A DNA stretch of 60,457 nt. Source: CAYQVO01 sp964421085 (GTDB lineage Bacteria; Bdellovibrionota_C; UBA2361; CAYQVO01). The translations under genes and the position numbers were made by a program. Shown here one piece after another: positions 1-9,126 of the stretch. The first letter of the stretch is position 1, and each line of letters begins with the position of its first letter. The stretch lies in the NCBI GenBank assembly GCA_964421085.1, contig CAYQVO010000019.1, positions 1 to 60,457 on the forward strand, read 5' to 3'. The notes beneath the pieces were generated by a model. That model saw only the letters and a list, made by a program, of their open reading frames with translations. It did not search any database and was not told the DNA's origin.

Positions 1-2163
1 GCCCTTGTGACTGAGGCCGTTGTCGAACTTACGCCTCTTCCCCCTCCATACCGGGGGCTTCTCTGCGTACACTGCAAAAGCCTCAGGCAGGCGCTGCTCG
101 CGAATCTCGTCGTTCTGCCCCACAAGCCGCTTTCAGTGGAGCTGATAGATCATTACATTCTCGAATGCACGAGAGCCAATATCGAGCAGAGCAGGAATAC
201 ATTTTTTGTCGAAGGACATCCCGACTGCGTGCTGATCGTGGAACTCGCCGGCGAGTCTCTCGAGGATGTGAGAAACCAGTCGAGAAAGATATCGGCGCAA
301 CTCGAAAAAAGCGGCCTGGGATATCACTTCCCCGTGGTACTTGGGCCCGACACGCAGAGGGTATGGGCGCTCAGGAAGGCCGGCCTGGGCCTGTTGCAGA
401 ACATCAAAGGAGACGCAAAGCCTGTGCCGGTCATCGAGGACACTGCGGTGGCGCCGGAAGACCTTCCTGATTACGTCGAAGCTTTCGGGGAGATACTGAA
501 GAAGCACAACCTGTCGTCAGTGCATTACGGTCATGCTGCAGTCGGCGTTCTTCATCTCCGGCCGATTCTCAACCTGAAGACAGCAGAGGGTAAAAAGCTC
601 TTCAGGGTGCTGGCTCAGGAAATCGCGGCTCTGGTGAAAAGGTTCGGGGGATCGCTCAGCGGCGAGCATGGCGACGGACGTCTCAGGGGCGAATTCATCC
701 CATTTATGATGGGAGAGAGGAATTACGAACTGTTCAGAAAACTGAAGCACACGTTTGATCCGGATCTCATAATGAACCCTGGAAAGATTGTCGACACTCC
801 TCCCATGGATCAGTATATGCGGTTCGAGAAGGATGCGGGGCCGCGGTCCATCAGCACCTGCTTTCGCTTCAGCAAAGAACTCGGGGTGCTGCGGGCTGCG
901 GAGCAGTGCAATGGTTCCGGAGACTGCAGGAGGACTTCGAAGCTTGGAAATGTGATGTGCCCCAGCTATATGGCGACACTTGACGAGAAAGATACGACCC
1001 GGGGCAGGGCAAATGTCCTGAGGGAGTTTCTGACGAATTCTCCGAAAGAAAATCCGTTCGACCATGAAGAGATAATGGAGGTCCTGGAGCTGTGTGTTTC
1101 CTGCAAAGGATGCAAGTCCGAATGTCCGTCGAGCGTGGATATGGCGAAGCTCAAGGCCGAAGCGCTCCAGCATTACTACGACACCAATGGAATTCCGTTG
1201 AGAGCGAGATTTGTCGGCAATTACTCGAAGATGATGAAAGCCGCGTCCTGTGTTCCGCGGGTCGCGGCGCTCGGGATGAGAAGCCGGCTGCTGAGTTACC
1301 CGGTGCGGAAACTTCTTGGAATCGCGCCTGAGAGAAATCTTCCCGTCATTCAGCGGCAGACTCTGAGATCGTGGTTTTCGAACAGGAGTATCGAAGGAAA
1401 GCGGCTCCCTGATTATGTCGAGCCCCGAGGCAGGGTGTTTCTGTTCTGTGATGAGTTTACACAGTACACCGACGTCGAGATCGGGAAAGCAGCGGTGGAG
1501 CTTCTGGAATTTCTTGGATATGAAGTTGAAATACCCCGGCATCAGGAAAGCGCAAGGACGCTTTTCTCGAAAGGACTTGTCAGGAAGGCGAAAGAAATTG
1601 CCGAGGAAAACATAAGGGCGCTCTCGAAGCACGCCGGCGACGGATCTTTCATCGTCGGTATAGAGCCATCCGCTGTCTTCACTTTCAGGGATGAATACCC
1701 GGATCTCGTAAGCGATGCTCTCCTTCCAGTCGCTGAAAAACTCGCAGGTCGTGTGCTTATGATTGACGAGTTTATAGCGGAGGAAATGGGGGCGGGGCGT
1801 ATTACTTCGGATTCGTTTACAGAGAGCGGCAGGACGGTCTATGTCCACGGGCACTGCCATCAGAAAAGCCTGAGTTCGATGGAACCCACAATCAAGATGC
1901 TGTCGCTTCCTCCGAATCAGAGGGTCGAGGTGATCTCGGCGGGCTGCTGTGGAATGGCCGGATTTTTCGGTTACGAAAAAGAGCATTATGAAGTCTCGAT
2001 GCAGATGGGCGAGCTCAAGCTTTTCCCATTCATAAGAAATCTTCCGCCTGACGCGGTTGTTGCCGCTGCAGGAACAAGCTGCCGCGCTCAGATCCTGGAT
2101 GGAACCGGGCGGTCCGCACGGCACCCTGCCGAAGTCCTCCACGAGTCGCTGAGGAAATATTGA
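1..2163 (+). CDS. FAD-linked oxidase C-terminal domain fused to Fe-S/CCG subunit (5'-partial)
   Basis: Likely 2-hydroxyacid (D-lactate/glycolate-type) dehydrogenase that passes electrons to the respiratory chain. The frame is open to the left edge, so the FAD-binding N-terminal half is missing. The GTG at 7 is not a convincing start. Visible parts, in order: FAD-oxidase C-terminal domain (about residues 1-265, including the GEHGDG stretch), a ferredoxin-like part with two cysteine groups (CNGSGDC...C about residues 300-318, CVSCKGCKSEC about 362-373), and a C-terminal half with the heterodisulfide-reductase-type motif AGCCGMAGFFG. The one-chain layout resembles YdiJ or a GlcD-GlcF fusion. The substrate cannot be read from sequence. 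It converges on the flagellin gene with 54 bases between them and no clear terminator. Confidence 0.88.
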   Translation, partial: ALVTEAVVELTPLPPPYRGLLCVHCKSLRQALLANLVVLPHKPLSVELIDHYILECTRANIEQSRNTFFVEGHPDCVLIVELAGESLEDVRNQSRKISAQLEKSGLGYHFPVVLGPDTQRVWALRKAGLGLLQNIKGDAKPVPVIEDTAVAPEDLPDYVEAFGEILKKHNLSSVHYGHAAVGVLHLRPILNLKTAEGKKLFRVLAQEIAALVKRFGGSLSGEHGDGRLRGEFIPFMMGERNYELFRKLKHTFDPDLIMNPGKIVDTPPMDQYMRFEKDAGPRSISTCFRFSKELGVLRAAEQCNGSGDCRRTSKLGNVMCPSYMATLDEKDTTRGRANVLREFLTNSPKENPFDHEEIMEVLELCVSCKGCKSECPSSVDMAKLKAEALQHYYDTNGIPLRARFVGNYSKMMKAASCVPRVAALGMRSRLLSYPVRKLLGIAPERNLPVIQRQTLRSWFSNRSIEGKRLPDYVEPRGRVFLFCDEFTQYTDVEIGKAAVELLEFLGYEVEIPRHQESARTLFSKGLVRKAKEIAEENIRALSKHAGDGSFIVGIEPSAVFTFRDEYPDLVSDALLPVAEKLAGRVLMIDEFIAEEMGAGRITSDSFTESGRTVYVHGHCHQKSLSSMEPTIKMLSLPPNQRVEVISAGCCGMAGFFGYEKEHYEVSMQMGELKLFPFIRNLPPDAVVAAAGTSCRAQILDGTGRSARHPAEVLHESLRKY

Positions 2164-2217
2164 CGGAAGGTTCAAGGTCCGCCGGGCTGAGGCGCAAAGA
2201 TAACTGCTTTCCGCATT

Positions 2218-3078
2218 TTACTGCAGGAGGCTCAGCGCAAGGCCCGGCTGTTGATTTGCCTGTGCGAGGATTGCTGTCGATACCTGCTGAAGGATGGTGA
2301 GCCGGGTCATTTCAGCGGCCTCCGCGGCAACATCCGTATCCCGGATGCGGCTTTCTGCAGCCGCGTAATTCTCGCGCATCACCTGAAGATGCTCCACTGC
2401 GACCTGAAGGCGGGACTGGACAGCGCCAAGGGATCCCCGTGTCTGGCTGATCGAGGAGATGGCGGCATTAACAGCGTCGAGCGCAAGTCTTGATGCCGAC
2501 TGCCCTGCTTCAATTGTGGTGCCGATAAGAGAATACGTCAAAGCCGAGCTGTTCGTCGGAGCCAGATCCATCGATGCAAGCGTGCCGCGCACTGCATCTA
2601 TATGAATCCGGGAGTTTGAACTGGCATCCAATCCGACCTGAAGGGTCAGAGCGCTGCCTGACGAGAGAACACCGATTCCATTGAACGTCGTTGTTCCTGC
2701 AATCCGCTCTATTTCGGAGCCCAGAGCTGCAAACTCGTTTTGAAGGGCTGATCGCTGGGTTGTCGAGTACACGCCGTTTGCCGACTGTTCAGCGAGTTCC
2801 GCAAGTCTCTGCAGAATGTTCGAAATCTCGCCAAGCGCTCCATCGGCGATTGCGATTGATGAAATTCCGTCATTTGCGTTACGAACCGCGACCGAAGCAA
2901 TCTTCTGATTCGCGCGAAGCGCGTCGGCAACAGCAAGGCCTGCCGCATCATCAGAGGCGTTGTTAATCCGGAGGCCGGAACTTAAGCGTTCATAGCTTTT
3001 TGTGAGCTTGTTCGATGCATAATCAAGGTTTCGTTGCGCTTTGAGTGAGGCAATATTTGCGCCGATAGTGATGGACAT
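2218..3078 (-). CDS. flagellin
   Basis: Structural subunit of the flagellar filament, exported by the flagellar type III apparatus. At 286 residues it is short. The N-terminal D0/D1 helices (residues 1-140: INNASDDAAGLAVADALRA, ANDGISSIAIADGALGEI) join almost directly to the C-terminal D1/D0 helices (about 215-286, ending LALSLLQ). The variable outer D2/D3 domains are absent. The ATG at 3078 has a good ribosome site (GGAGGAAC) just upstream. No other flagellar gene is in the window, so this is an isolated copy. A sigma-28-like promoter lies about 75-100 bases upstream. The family assignment is firm; whether this is the major filament protein is not shown. Confidence 0.95.
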   Translation of the reverse strand: MSITIGANIASLKAQRNLDYASNKLTKSYERLSSGLRINNASDDAAGLAVADALRANQKIASVAVRNANDGISSIAIADGALGEISNILQRLAELAEQSANGVYSTTQRSALQNEFAALGSEIERIAGTTTFNGIGVLSSGSALTLQVGLDASSNSRIHIDAVRGTLASMDLAPTNSSALTYSLIGTTIEAGQSASRLALDAVNAAISSISQTRGSLGAVQSRLQVAVEHLQVMRENYAAAESRIRDTDVAAEAAEMTRLTILQQVSTAILAQANQQPGLALSLLQ

Positions 3079-3151
3079 GTTCCTCCGTGAGACAATCTAT
3101 GCTCTCATCCGGGCCGCAGCCTGGTTCCGTGAGCATCATGAGCAAAGACTC

Positions 3152-3179
3152 AAAACGGCAGAAAACGGCCGTTTCTTTA
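3152..3179 (-). promoter_or_regulatory. sigma-28 (FliA)-like promoter for flagellin
   Basis: On the minus strand TAAA (3179-3176) is followed 16 bases later by GCCGTTTT (3159-3152). The flagellar sigma factor consensus is TAAA-N15-GCCGATAA, so the -10 box matches at its GCCG core and the spacing is one base long. The spacer includes a perfect 12-base palindrome (AAACGGCCGTTT, 3163-3174). Position and gene type support the call; the match is imperfect. Confidence 0.42.
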
Positions 3180-3219
3180 CAAACGGGAGCGAAAAAGTGA
3201 AAAGTTCAGGGCGGAAAAT

Positions 3220-4800
3220 ATGAAAAGGGAGGAACCGGATATTCTGCTGAATGCCTGCTTTGCCGGGATGTTGCTGCTGCTGGCGCTCGATCGCCTCCTT
3301 ATGCTCGTTCAGTTTTCAAGCCGTTGGATCGATGATGACCAGGGAGTGCTGTGGGTCGTGACGGATGAGCTTCTCAAGGGAAGATTTCACCAGATCCATT
3401 TTCCCGGCCAGTCGTACAATATTGTCCTGGAGCCTTTCCTTGCGACGCCGCTGGTTGGGGCCGGAATGCCGCCTGCTTTCGCCCTGCCGCTTGTGACGCT
3501 TCTTCTGGCGGTATTTCCGTTTGTGTTTTTTGCATCGTTATTCTGGAGAAAAGGCCGAAAAACCGGGGTTCTCCTGTCGCTTGTGTATCTTCTCACTCTT
3601 CCTCTGTCATATTCATTTGTTTCGAGCCTGCCGAGGGGTTTCATGGGAGGCATCGCAGTTGCGGCGGTTTCAGCGGCCCTTCTTATCTTTGACCCCGCAG
3701 GCAGACGGGGGACCTTCCTCGGAGGGTTTCTTGCAGTTCTTTCCTGCAGTATCAACCCGAACGCTTTTCTTCTGCTTGGGCCTGTGGTGCTTGTGCGGGC
3801 GGTCGATCCTGCGGCTGCAAAAGCGTCCAGTGCTGTTTCGCTTGCAGCCGGAATCGGACTTGGGGGAGCAGTTCATTATCTCACCAGACTTCAATACATA
3901 CTCAATCCCGATCTTGACCGGTACAAGCTGAAGGGCCTTGAACCTGACTTCACTGCCGCTGCGCTGGGCAGGGGTTTTGAAAAACTCGACTCGTTCTTCG
4001 GCATGTACTCGCCCTTTGGCGTCACTTCCCCGGGCGGATGCTTTCTTGTTATTGCTCTCTGTGTTCTCTATTGTCTCGTCAGGAAAGAGTGGAAGGTTCC
4101 CGTCCTGTTTGTGTCGGCACTTGCGGTTTGTGCTGTTTCCTTTACTCTCCGGAAAATTTATGATGGTTCGGAAAGCCTTTTTTATCCTTTTGCCAGACCC
4201 TTCCTCGCTGTTCCGCCTGTCATCGCGCTTGGACTTCAGATGCTTCCCCTGCCGGCCCTTTCCCGAAAGAGGGAGAAATTTATCGCTCTGACATGCTTTG
4301 CAGCCGGCGTTCTTTCGGTGCTGATTCATATCTTCAGTTTTGACGAATTTGCCGCGGGACTGCGGACCACCCGCCCGTGGGCCGTGACACCGGAGCGCGT
4401 ATCGGCTGTCAAGGCAAAGTGTGAAGAGCTTCTGCGGACGGCCCGCCAACAGAATGCGGAGATTGCTGTCTTTGTCCCGGGGGGCGGAAATCCGGCGCGT
4501 CTTTTGGGCTATCTTTGTCCGGTTATGCTCCCGGATTTTCCCCCGACCCTGATTACAAGTCTGGAGCGGAGGCGATGGCGCGTCCGGGAAGAGCACGGGA
4601 AGCAAAGGTTCCGGTTTTTCTTTTTCAACCCGCCATCCGGTTTCGAGAGCCGGGCATCGGCGGCAGAGGCAATCGGCATAAAGACTGAAAAATCGGCCGG
4701 CGGCTTTCTGGTGGTTTCCGAACAGGGGATTCCTGTCAGGAAGCTGGTCAAGATTCTCGTGCCGTTGAAAAATAAGAAGAAAGCGAAGCCGCCGGAATAA
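3220..4800 (+). CDS. multipass membrane protein, GT-C glycosyltransferase-like
   Basis: 526 residues with about ten hydrophobic segments in the first 390 residues, then a soluble C-terminal part of about 130 residues ending in a lysine-rich tail. After the first membrane segment there is an acidic motif, WIDDDQG (about residues 34-40), followed by a hydrophobic-aromatic loop. This is the layout of GT-C glycosyltransferases (PMT/ArnT/GT39 type), which use lipid-phosphate sugar donors at the periplasmic face. I cannot assign a donor or acceptor. A similar-looking gene converges from 7035. Start is the ATG at 3220; the upstream ribosome site is weak. Confidence 0.7.
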   Translation: MKREEPDILLNACFAGMLLLLALDRLLMLVQFSSRWIDDDQGVLWVVTDELLKGRFHQIHFPGQSYNIVLEPFLATPLVGAGMPPAFALPLVTLLLAVFPFVFFASLFWRKGRKTGVLLSLVYLLTLPLSYSFVSSLPRGFMGGIAVAAVSAALLIFDPAGRRGTFLGGFLAVLSCSINPNAFLLLGPVVLVRAVDPAAAKASSAVSLAAGIGLGGAVHYLTRLQYILNPDLDRYKLKGLEPDFTAAALGRGFEKLDSFFGMYSPFGVTSPGGCFLVIALCVLYCLVRKEWKVPVLFVSALAVCAVSFTLRKIYDGSESLFYPFARPFLAVPPVIALGLQMLPLPALSRKREKFIALTCFAAGVLSVLIHIFSFDEFAAGLRTTRPWAVTPERVSAVKAKCEELLRTARQQNAEIAVFVPGGGNPARLLGYLCPVMLPDFPPTLITSLERRRWRVREEHGKQRFRFFFFNPPSGFESRASAAEAIGIKTEKSAGGFLVVSEQGIPVRKLVKILVPLKNKKKAKPPE

Positions 4801-4915
4801 GTTCCCACGAAATTCTCCTGTGCATAATTTCCCGTCCTTTCGTATGAAGCAGGAACCATAACCAGCCGAATCAACGGGCAGTGCCAGCCGGAAACCATCA
4901 AGTCAGTGAGCGCGT

Positions 4916-5329
4916 ATGAATTACCAGAGACGGGCTGAAAAAGAAAACCAGAGTCACACCGGGCGGCATGTTGAAAAAAATTGCCATGAGACCTCGGCCC
5001 GGAAAAGAGATCGCGAGTTCCTGAAAAGGGCGATTGTGCCTGCAGGCATGGCTGTTCCTGCGATTGAACCCGTCGCGTCTGGTCCGTTTTCCCTTCTTCT
5101 CATATTTGCCGCCTTTTTCGCTGTGCCGTTTGCCTTTGTCGTCAACCAGCTCGGACAGCACACTCACGAAAGACTGAAAGTTGTCCGCGAGTATCTTCGT
5201 GAAGGCGCGGATGCCCGGGCGCTCTCACGGGTGATTGAAGTTCTCTCAGCGCCGATTGAGGTGCGTGAAACCGTAATTGAACAGCATCCCTCTCGCCGGC
5301 ATGCCTCTATTCGTGCAGCACCTCTCTGA
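4916..5329 (+). CDS. hypothetical small membrane protein
   Basis: 137 codons, not recognised. A basic, polar N-terminus precedes one strongly hydrophobic segment (about residues 60-79), then a charged helix-like tail (HTHERLKVVREYLREGADA). Codon choice in the second half looks like that of neighbouring genes, while the first 40 codons look less natural, so the true start may be the ATG at 5048. The stop codon lies inside an 8-bp inverted repeat (5322-5345). It could be spurious. Confidence 0.38.
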   Translation: MNYQRRAEKENQSHTGRHVEKNCHETSARKRDREFLKRAIVPAGMAVPAIEPVASGPFSLLLIFAAFFAVPFAFVVNQLGQHTHERLKVVREYLREGADARALSRVIEVLSAPIEVRETVIEQHPSRRHASIRAAPL

Positions 5330-5345
5330 ACATCTTCTCAGAGAG
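5322..5345 (+). terminator. hairpin at the end of the small ORF
   Basis: Perfect 8-bp inverted repeat CTCTCTGA / TCAGAGAG with an 8-base loop. It lies over the stop codon of the preceding ORF and is followed by TCTTC rather than a real T run, so any terminator activity would be weak. Confidence 0.25.
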
Positions 5346-5412
5346 TCTTCAGCCGACTGTCCCGATTTCGCTCCTGTGAAGCGGTCGAAGAAACGGACGA
5401 ATCTTGCTCTGG

Positions 5413-7035
5413 TCAAGAACGGGGTTCCTGCAGGCTGAAAGAATTGAGGATGTGCACGGGCTCGCTCGACGTAACATCCATCGTCGCCCTCTCGAACCAG
5501 ATGTAAATATAGCCCCCGAGTACCGGATGGTCGTGATAACGTCTGACTCTGTTCGGTACGAGATAAAGAGAATTTTCGAACTCAGAGAATATCTTTCTTT
5601 TCTTCTGTGCCGGCGACACTGAATACCCGGGATCCTGTGCGCGGTCGAGTTTAAGGAAACGGAGATTCTTCACTGCGCGCTTTGAAACGAGCCACATGGA
5701 GCTTCGCGGGCCGAGATTCCATATGTAGACGCCGTCGAACTGGAGGGGCGCGAGGAATTCTTTTTTCCGGACGAATTCCGCAATGACTTCGGCATCATCC
5801 TGATAGTGAGTAATCTCATAAAGCCGGGCAGCTTCGGGACGGCTTGCAGCCGACGAAAACCGGGTGAAGCCTCCATATGCCAGTTCGTATGTGTGAAAAT
5901 AAAGAATTATCAGCAGAGAAGCTAAGACACCTGCGGCCTCGAGACTCCTCGTTTTTGTTTCATAGTGGAGAAGAGCCGGAAAAAGCGGAGCGGCAAACCA
6001 CGAGGCATATCGAAGCGCGCCGACCTGGGCCGAAGAGAGATTTGCCGTGGAAACAGACAGCGCGGCGACAGCCACGACTGATAAGATAAGCAGCGTGAGT
6101 TCGGTCCAGTTATTCCTGCTGAATCTCGACGGGAGAAGAAGAAAAAGAAGCGGAAAGTACCAGAGAGCCCCGTACAGCGGGCTGAAGAACGCGCCCACAA
6201 CCCGGCCTGGAGTTGTATAATTCAGGGATGCGGTCTGAAGCGCGGTATAAAGGCTCCAGACACCGAAATGCCATTTGAAGTAAAAGAGCGAAACAAATGG
6301 AAAGAGCAGGGCTGTGAAGCAAGGGAGCAGCATTCCGCGGACAGAGCAGCCGTTTCGCCTCAGTATCCAGAGAAGCGCCGGGAAAAAAAGGATTATCGGA
6401 ATATTCTGAGCTGCCGCGAGTCCAAGCGGAACAGGAGACCATCTCTGTATTTTCGATCTTACCAGGGCAAATGCGATGACGGTCAGAGAGAAGCAGTAAA
6501 TTTCAGAGTGTATCCAGCAAAGGTAGGCGGTAATGGGGGTGGCGAGAGACAGGGCGAAGAAAACGAGAGATCGACTCCCGGGATGATGGCGCCACAGCAG
6601 AGTGATGGCGAGAAAGAAAAGAAGAAGGTTAAGAACCCGGAATGCATAGTACTCGAGAGAAAACCGATGAAGGAGTATATAAACGGGAGACGCCGCGAGA
6701 GAGTAAAACCACGAATGGATATAATGGAAATTTCCGGCCTTGTCCGGATAAAGCCCGCCGAATCCGCCGCCTGACTGATCCTGCTCTGTCAAACGCGCGC
6801 CGTCATATGGTCCGGGTGACGGCCTGGCGGTCAGGGTCAATCCGAATGGATTTCCGGCGTTGAAATATCCGGCCCGTTTGCCGGTGTCGACTGCAAGGCT
6901 TCGATCGAAAATGATCGATTGAGTCTGAATTACGTACTCTCTTGCATCTCCGTATTCCACAAAAGGGGCGCGAAGCGTGATTACCGCAGAAAACGCGAGC
7001 AGCATTGCCAGCAGTACCTGCGGAAGCTTTTCCAT
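5413..7035 (-). CDS. multipass membrane protein, GT-C glycosyltransferase-like
   Basis: 540 residues with about ten membrane segments in the first 400, then a soluble C-terminal portion. An acidic residue pair follows the first membrane helix (FVEYGDAREYV, about residues 25-35), as in dolichyl/undecaprenyl-phosphate-dependent GT-C enzymes. A long first loop (about residues 35-105) is rich in Gly, Pro and Asp. Start is the ATG at 7035; the SDR gene upstream ends at 7045, so the two are probably co-transcribed. Substrate unknown. It could instead be a membrane protein of the same fold without transferase activity. Confidence 0.68.
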   Translation of the reverse strand: MEKLPQVLLAMLLAFSAVITLRAPFVEYGDAREYVIQTQSIIFDRSLAVDTGKRAGYFNAGNPFGLTLTARPSPGPYDGARLTEQDQSGGGFGGLYPDKAGNFHYIHSWFYSLAASPVYILLHRFSLEYYAFRVLNLLLFFLAITLLWRHHPGSRSLVFFALSLATPITAYLCWIHSEIYCFSLTVIAFALVRSKIQRWSPVPLGLAAAQNIPIILFFPALLWILRRNGCSVRGMLLPCFTALLFPFVSLFYFKWHFGVWSLYTALQTASLNYTTPGRVVGAFFSPLYGALWYFPLLFLLLPSRFSRNNWTELTLLILSVVAVAALSVSTANLSSAQVGALRYASWFAAPLFPALLHYETKTRSLEAAGVLASLLIILYFHTYELAYGGFTRFSSAASRPEAARLYEITHYQDDAEVIAEFVRKKEFLAPLQFDGVYIWNLGPRSSMWLVSKRAVKNLRFLKLDRAQDPGYSVSPAQKKRKIFSEFENSLYLVPNRVRRYHDHPVLGGYIYIWFERATMDVTSSEPVHILNSFSLQEPRS

Positions 7036-7044
7036 CCTGTGCGA

Positions 7045-7878
7045 TCACACGCCTGAAAAAGCTGAGAAACCGCCGTCAACAGGAATTACCGCCCCGTTTA
7101 TGAAAGAGGCTCCGGGAGAAAGCAGCCAGATTGCGGTGGAGATGAGATCTTCAGGTTTCCCGAAACGGCCCATTGGAGTGTGTTCTATTATAGTTTTCCC
7201 CCGGGCGGTCAGTTCCCCCGTCTTCTCATCAGTCAGAAGGAACCTGTTCTGATCTGTCAGGAAAAAGCCCGGAGCTATGGCATTGACGCGAATGTCGATT
7301 GAAAAGTTGCGGCACATATGCACAGCAAGCCACTGAGTGAAGTTGCTCACCGCTGCCTTCGCGGCAGAGTACGCCGGGATTCTGGTCAGCGGCCTGTAGG
7401 AATTCATCGAAGAGATATTGAGAATGGAACCGGCACGTTTTTTTGCGAGTTCTTTTCCAAACTCCTGGCTCGGCAGGATCGTGCCGAGGCAATTCAGGTC
7501 GAAAACGGCGCGGATTGCGTCAGCGTCGAGATCGAAAAATGAGAGATTATCAGAGGTCGTCGCGCCTTTACTATTGCCCCCCGCGCCGTTGATAAGAATA
7601 TCGATCCCGCCGAACACTTCAATTACCTCCACGCACGCAGCTTCCATCTTTGATCTTTCGAGCACGTTGGCGGCAACAGAAATTGCCGTCCCGCCGGTGC
7701 TTCGGATTTCGTCCGCCACTCTTGCGGCGGATTCAGGGTTTATATCGAGAACGGCCACACGAACGCCCGCCCGGGCAAGGGCTTTGCATAGAGTGCTGCA
7801 GAGGATTCCGCCGCCGCCAGTTACGGCAGCGACTTTGCCTTCAAGATCGAAAAAACCGCCCGTTTCTGATTTACTCAT
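7045..7878 (-). CDS. uxuB: SDR oxidoreductase, D-mannonate oxidoreductase (fructuronate reductase) type
   Basis: Likely NAD-dependent interconversion of D-fructuronate and D-mannonate in uronate breakdown. Seen: a Rossmann glycine motif (TGGGGILCSTL), NGAGGN, the active-site pair YSAAK, and stretches typical of the SDR-type UxuB (SSMNSYRPLTRIPAYSAAK, APGFFLTDQNRFLL, PVDGGFSAFSGV). I take the ATG at 7878 because the family begins with a short tail before FDLEGKVA. The longer frame from 7923 contains a strong AGGAGGT about 24 bases before this ATG, which is too far for normal spacing, so the exact start is uncertain. No uxuA or uxaC is nearby, so the pathway is not complete here. Confidence 0.86.
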   Translation of the reverse strand: MSKSETGGFFDLEGKVAAVTGGGGILCSTLCKALARAGVRVAVLDINPESAARVADEIRSTGGTAISVAANVLERSKMEAACVEVIEVFGGIDILINGAGGNSKGATTSDNLSFFDLDADAIRAVFDLNCLGTILPSQEFGKELAKKRAGSILNISSMNSYRPLTRIPAYSAAKAAVSNFTQWLAVHMCRNFSIDIRVNAIAPGFFLTDQNRFLLTDEKTGELTARGKTIIEHTPMGRFGKPEDLISTAIWLLSPGASFINGAVIPVDGGFSAFSGV

Positions 7879-7969
7879 GCTCCAACCTTGAAAAACGCCG
7901 ATAATATGACCTCCTGAGTACAAGTACCTGCAGAAAGAAACGTTGTCAACACAGTGGATTGAGAAGAAG

Positions 7970-8024
7970 ACTCCAATGGAGTGCAGGGGGCTGTTCCTGT
8001 TCGTCTGAACGGCCAGCCCCCTGC
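7970..8024 (-). terminator. paired inverted repeats between lipoprotein and SDR genes
   Basis: Two hairpins lie between two minus-strand genes. The first, met by transcription from the lipoprotein gene, has an 11-bp stem (GCAGGGGGCTG at 7983-7993 with CAGCCCCCTGC at 8014-8024). The second is the 13-base palindrome ACTCCAATGGAGT (7970-7982), followed on the minus strand by CTTCTTCTC. Together they may terminate or reduce read-through. There is no clean T run. Confidence 0.42.
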
Positions 8025-8049
8025 GAAGAACCTCCTGACAGGGTAATTC

Positions 8050-8838
8050 CTACCTTGCGCCTCTCAGGGCATCGAATGTTTTTCTCTGCGCATCGTTCAT
8101 TGCAACGCGCAGGGCCTGCCCAAGCGCGCTTTGTGCGAACTTCGCCTGTGTCTTTCCAATTCCAAACAGGCTCATTCCATTCACCCCTGATTCGGCCTTG
8201 AATGTGCCCGCACAGTCGAATGAACGAACGATTCTTCCGTTTCTGCTGTCTACAATCTGCACGTCGAAAGCGACATCGCCTTTGCGCGAGGTCATCGTGT
8301 CTTCGTAGCTTGGATTTGCGGCAGCGAGTCCCGCGCCTGTCCACATGAGTCCAGGTGTATCAGAAACCGCTCCGGCAATGCCCATGACGGCGCCCACGCC
8401 GCCAAGGTTGACGCTTGTGCTGTCGGACTGTCCTTCGGCCACTTCATTGAATTCCGTCAGGGTGGCACGCACATAAAACGGCCCGATCTCGCCTTTCTGC
8501 ATTTTAACCTTGCCGCCTTTCACATGAGCCGGATCGATCAGGGAGAAATTGGCGACCCTCGAAAGCGCGGTTGTAAGCTGTGCCGCCATACTGTCGCCGA
8601 CTGGAACCTGGCCCTGAGGTCCGCTTGTCACCGAAACAACCTGGCTGCTCGCGCGGAAAGGTTCAACAGCAAGAACAACTTTCGGGTACCCCGGTTCATA
8701 CGGGATCGATGACTGCGCGACTTCCGATGATGCTGTGCGCCCTTCCTCAGCCTGTACGTTCCCGAGCTGAACTTTAGCGCATCCATAGGTGCTCATCAGC
8801 GCTGCGGCGCCGACGAGGAGCAAAAGTTTCTTTTTCAT
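8050..8838 (-). CDS. CsgG-like outer-membrane lipoprotein
   Basis: 262 residues. The start at 8838 is chosen because MKKKLLLLVGAAALMSTYGC is a lipoprotein-type signal and GAGGAG sits four bases before the ATG. The cysteine would be lipidated, although the residues before it (T-Y-G) fit the lipobox only loosely. The mature part has the CsgG/HfaB pattern: VVLAVEPF, then a stretch giving a threshold-type helix (GDSMAAQLTTALSRVANFSLID), a Gly-rich middle (about residues 135-165), and FDVQIVDSRNGRIVRSFDCAG. CsgG relatives form outer-membrane export pores or assemble surface fibres. No curli genes are nearby, so the partner is unknown. Confidence 0.7.
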   Translation of the reverse strand: MKKKLLLLVGAAALMSTYGCAKVQLGNVQAEEGRTASSEVAQSSIPYEPGYPKVVLAVEPFRASSQVVSVTSGPQGQVPVGDSMAAQLTTALSRVANFSLIDPAHVKGGKVKMQKGEIGPFYVRATLTEFNEVAEGQSDSTSVNLGGVGAVMGIAGAVSDTPGLMWTGAGLAAANPSYEDTMTSRKGDVAFDVQIVDSRNGRIVRSFDCAGTFKAESGVNGMSLFGIGKTQAKFAQSALGQALRVAMNDAQRKTFDALRGAR

Positions 8839-9010
8839 AGTTCTCCTCAACAAAAGAGTTCACAAAAATCTGGACTGGAACCGGCGAGAAACGGTATCAC
8901 TTCCGGTTCTCCTGCCAAAGAGGGTGAAGGATATTTATAGACTCTACCCCGCCCGGCCTCAGCCGGGGAATAGCGGCGTTGTGAAACATCATTTTAATTT
9001 TGACCGTCGT

Positions 9011-9040
9011 TTGCGATTTACGGAAAATACCAATTATAAT
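9011..9040 (+). promoter_or_regulatory. sigma-70-type promoter upstream of ferredoxin
   Basis: TTGCGA (9011-9016) and a perfect TATAAT (9035-9040) are 18 bases apart in an AT-rich patch of the 288-base gap. Transcription would start near 9047, giving a leader of about 80 bases before the ferredoxin ATG. The rest of this gap holds only a small GC hairpin (8952-8967). Confidence 0.6.
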
Positions 9041-9126
9041 AATAGAAATCATTACATAGACATGTTGCGCCCGGCAGGGGACACCCTGAATGATCTGCGG
9101 CGCGGCGACTTACGGAGTATTGAAAA

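Noticed and set aside
517..2175. 552-codon minus-strand ORF
   Set aside because: Runs opposite the FAD/Fe-S oxidoreductase; Arg/Pro/Leu-rich shadow with no motif.
3670..4605. 311-codon minus-strand ORF
   Set aside because: Lys/Arg-rich antisense of the membrane protein at 3220-4800.
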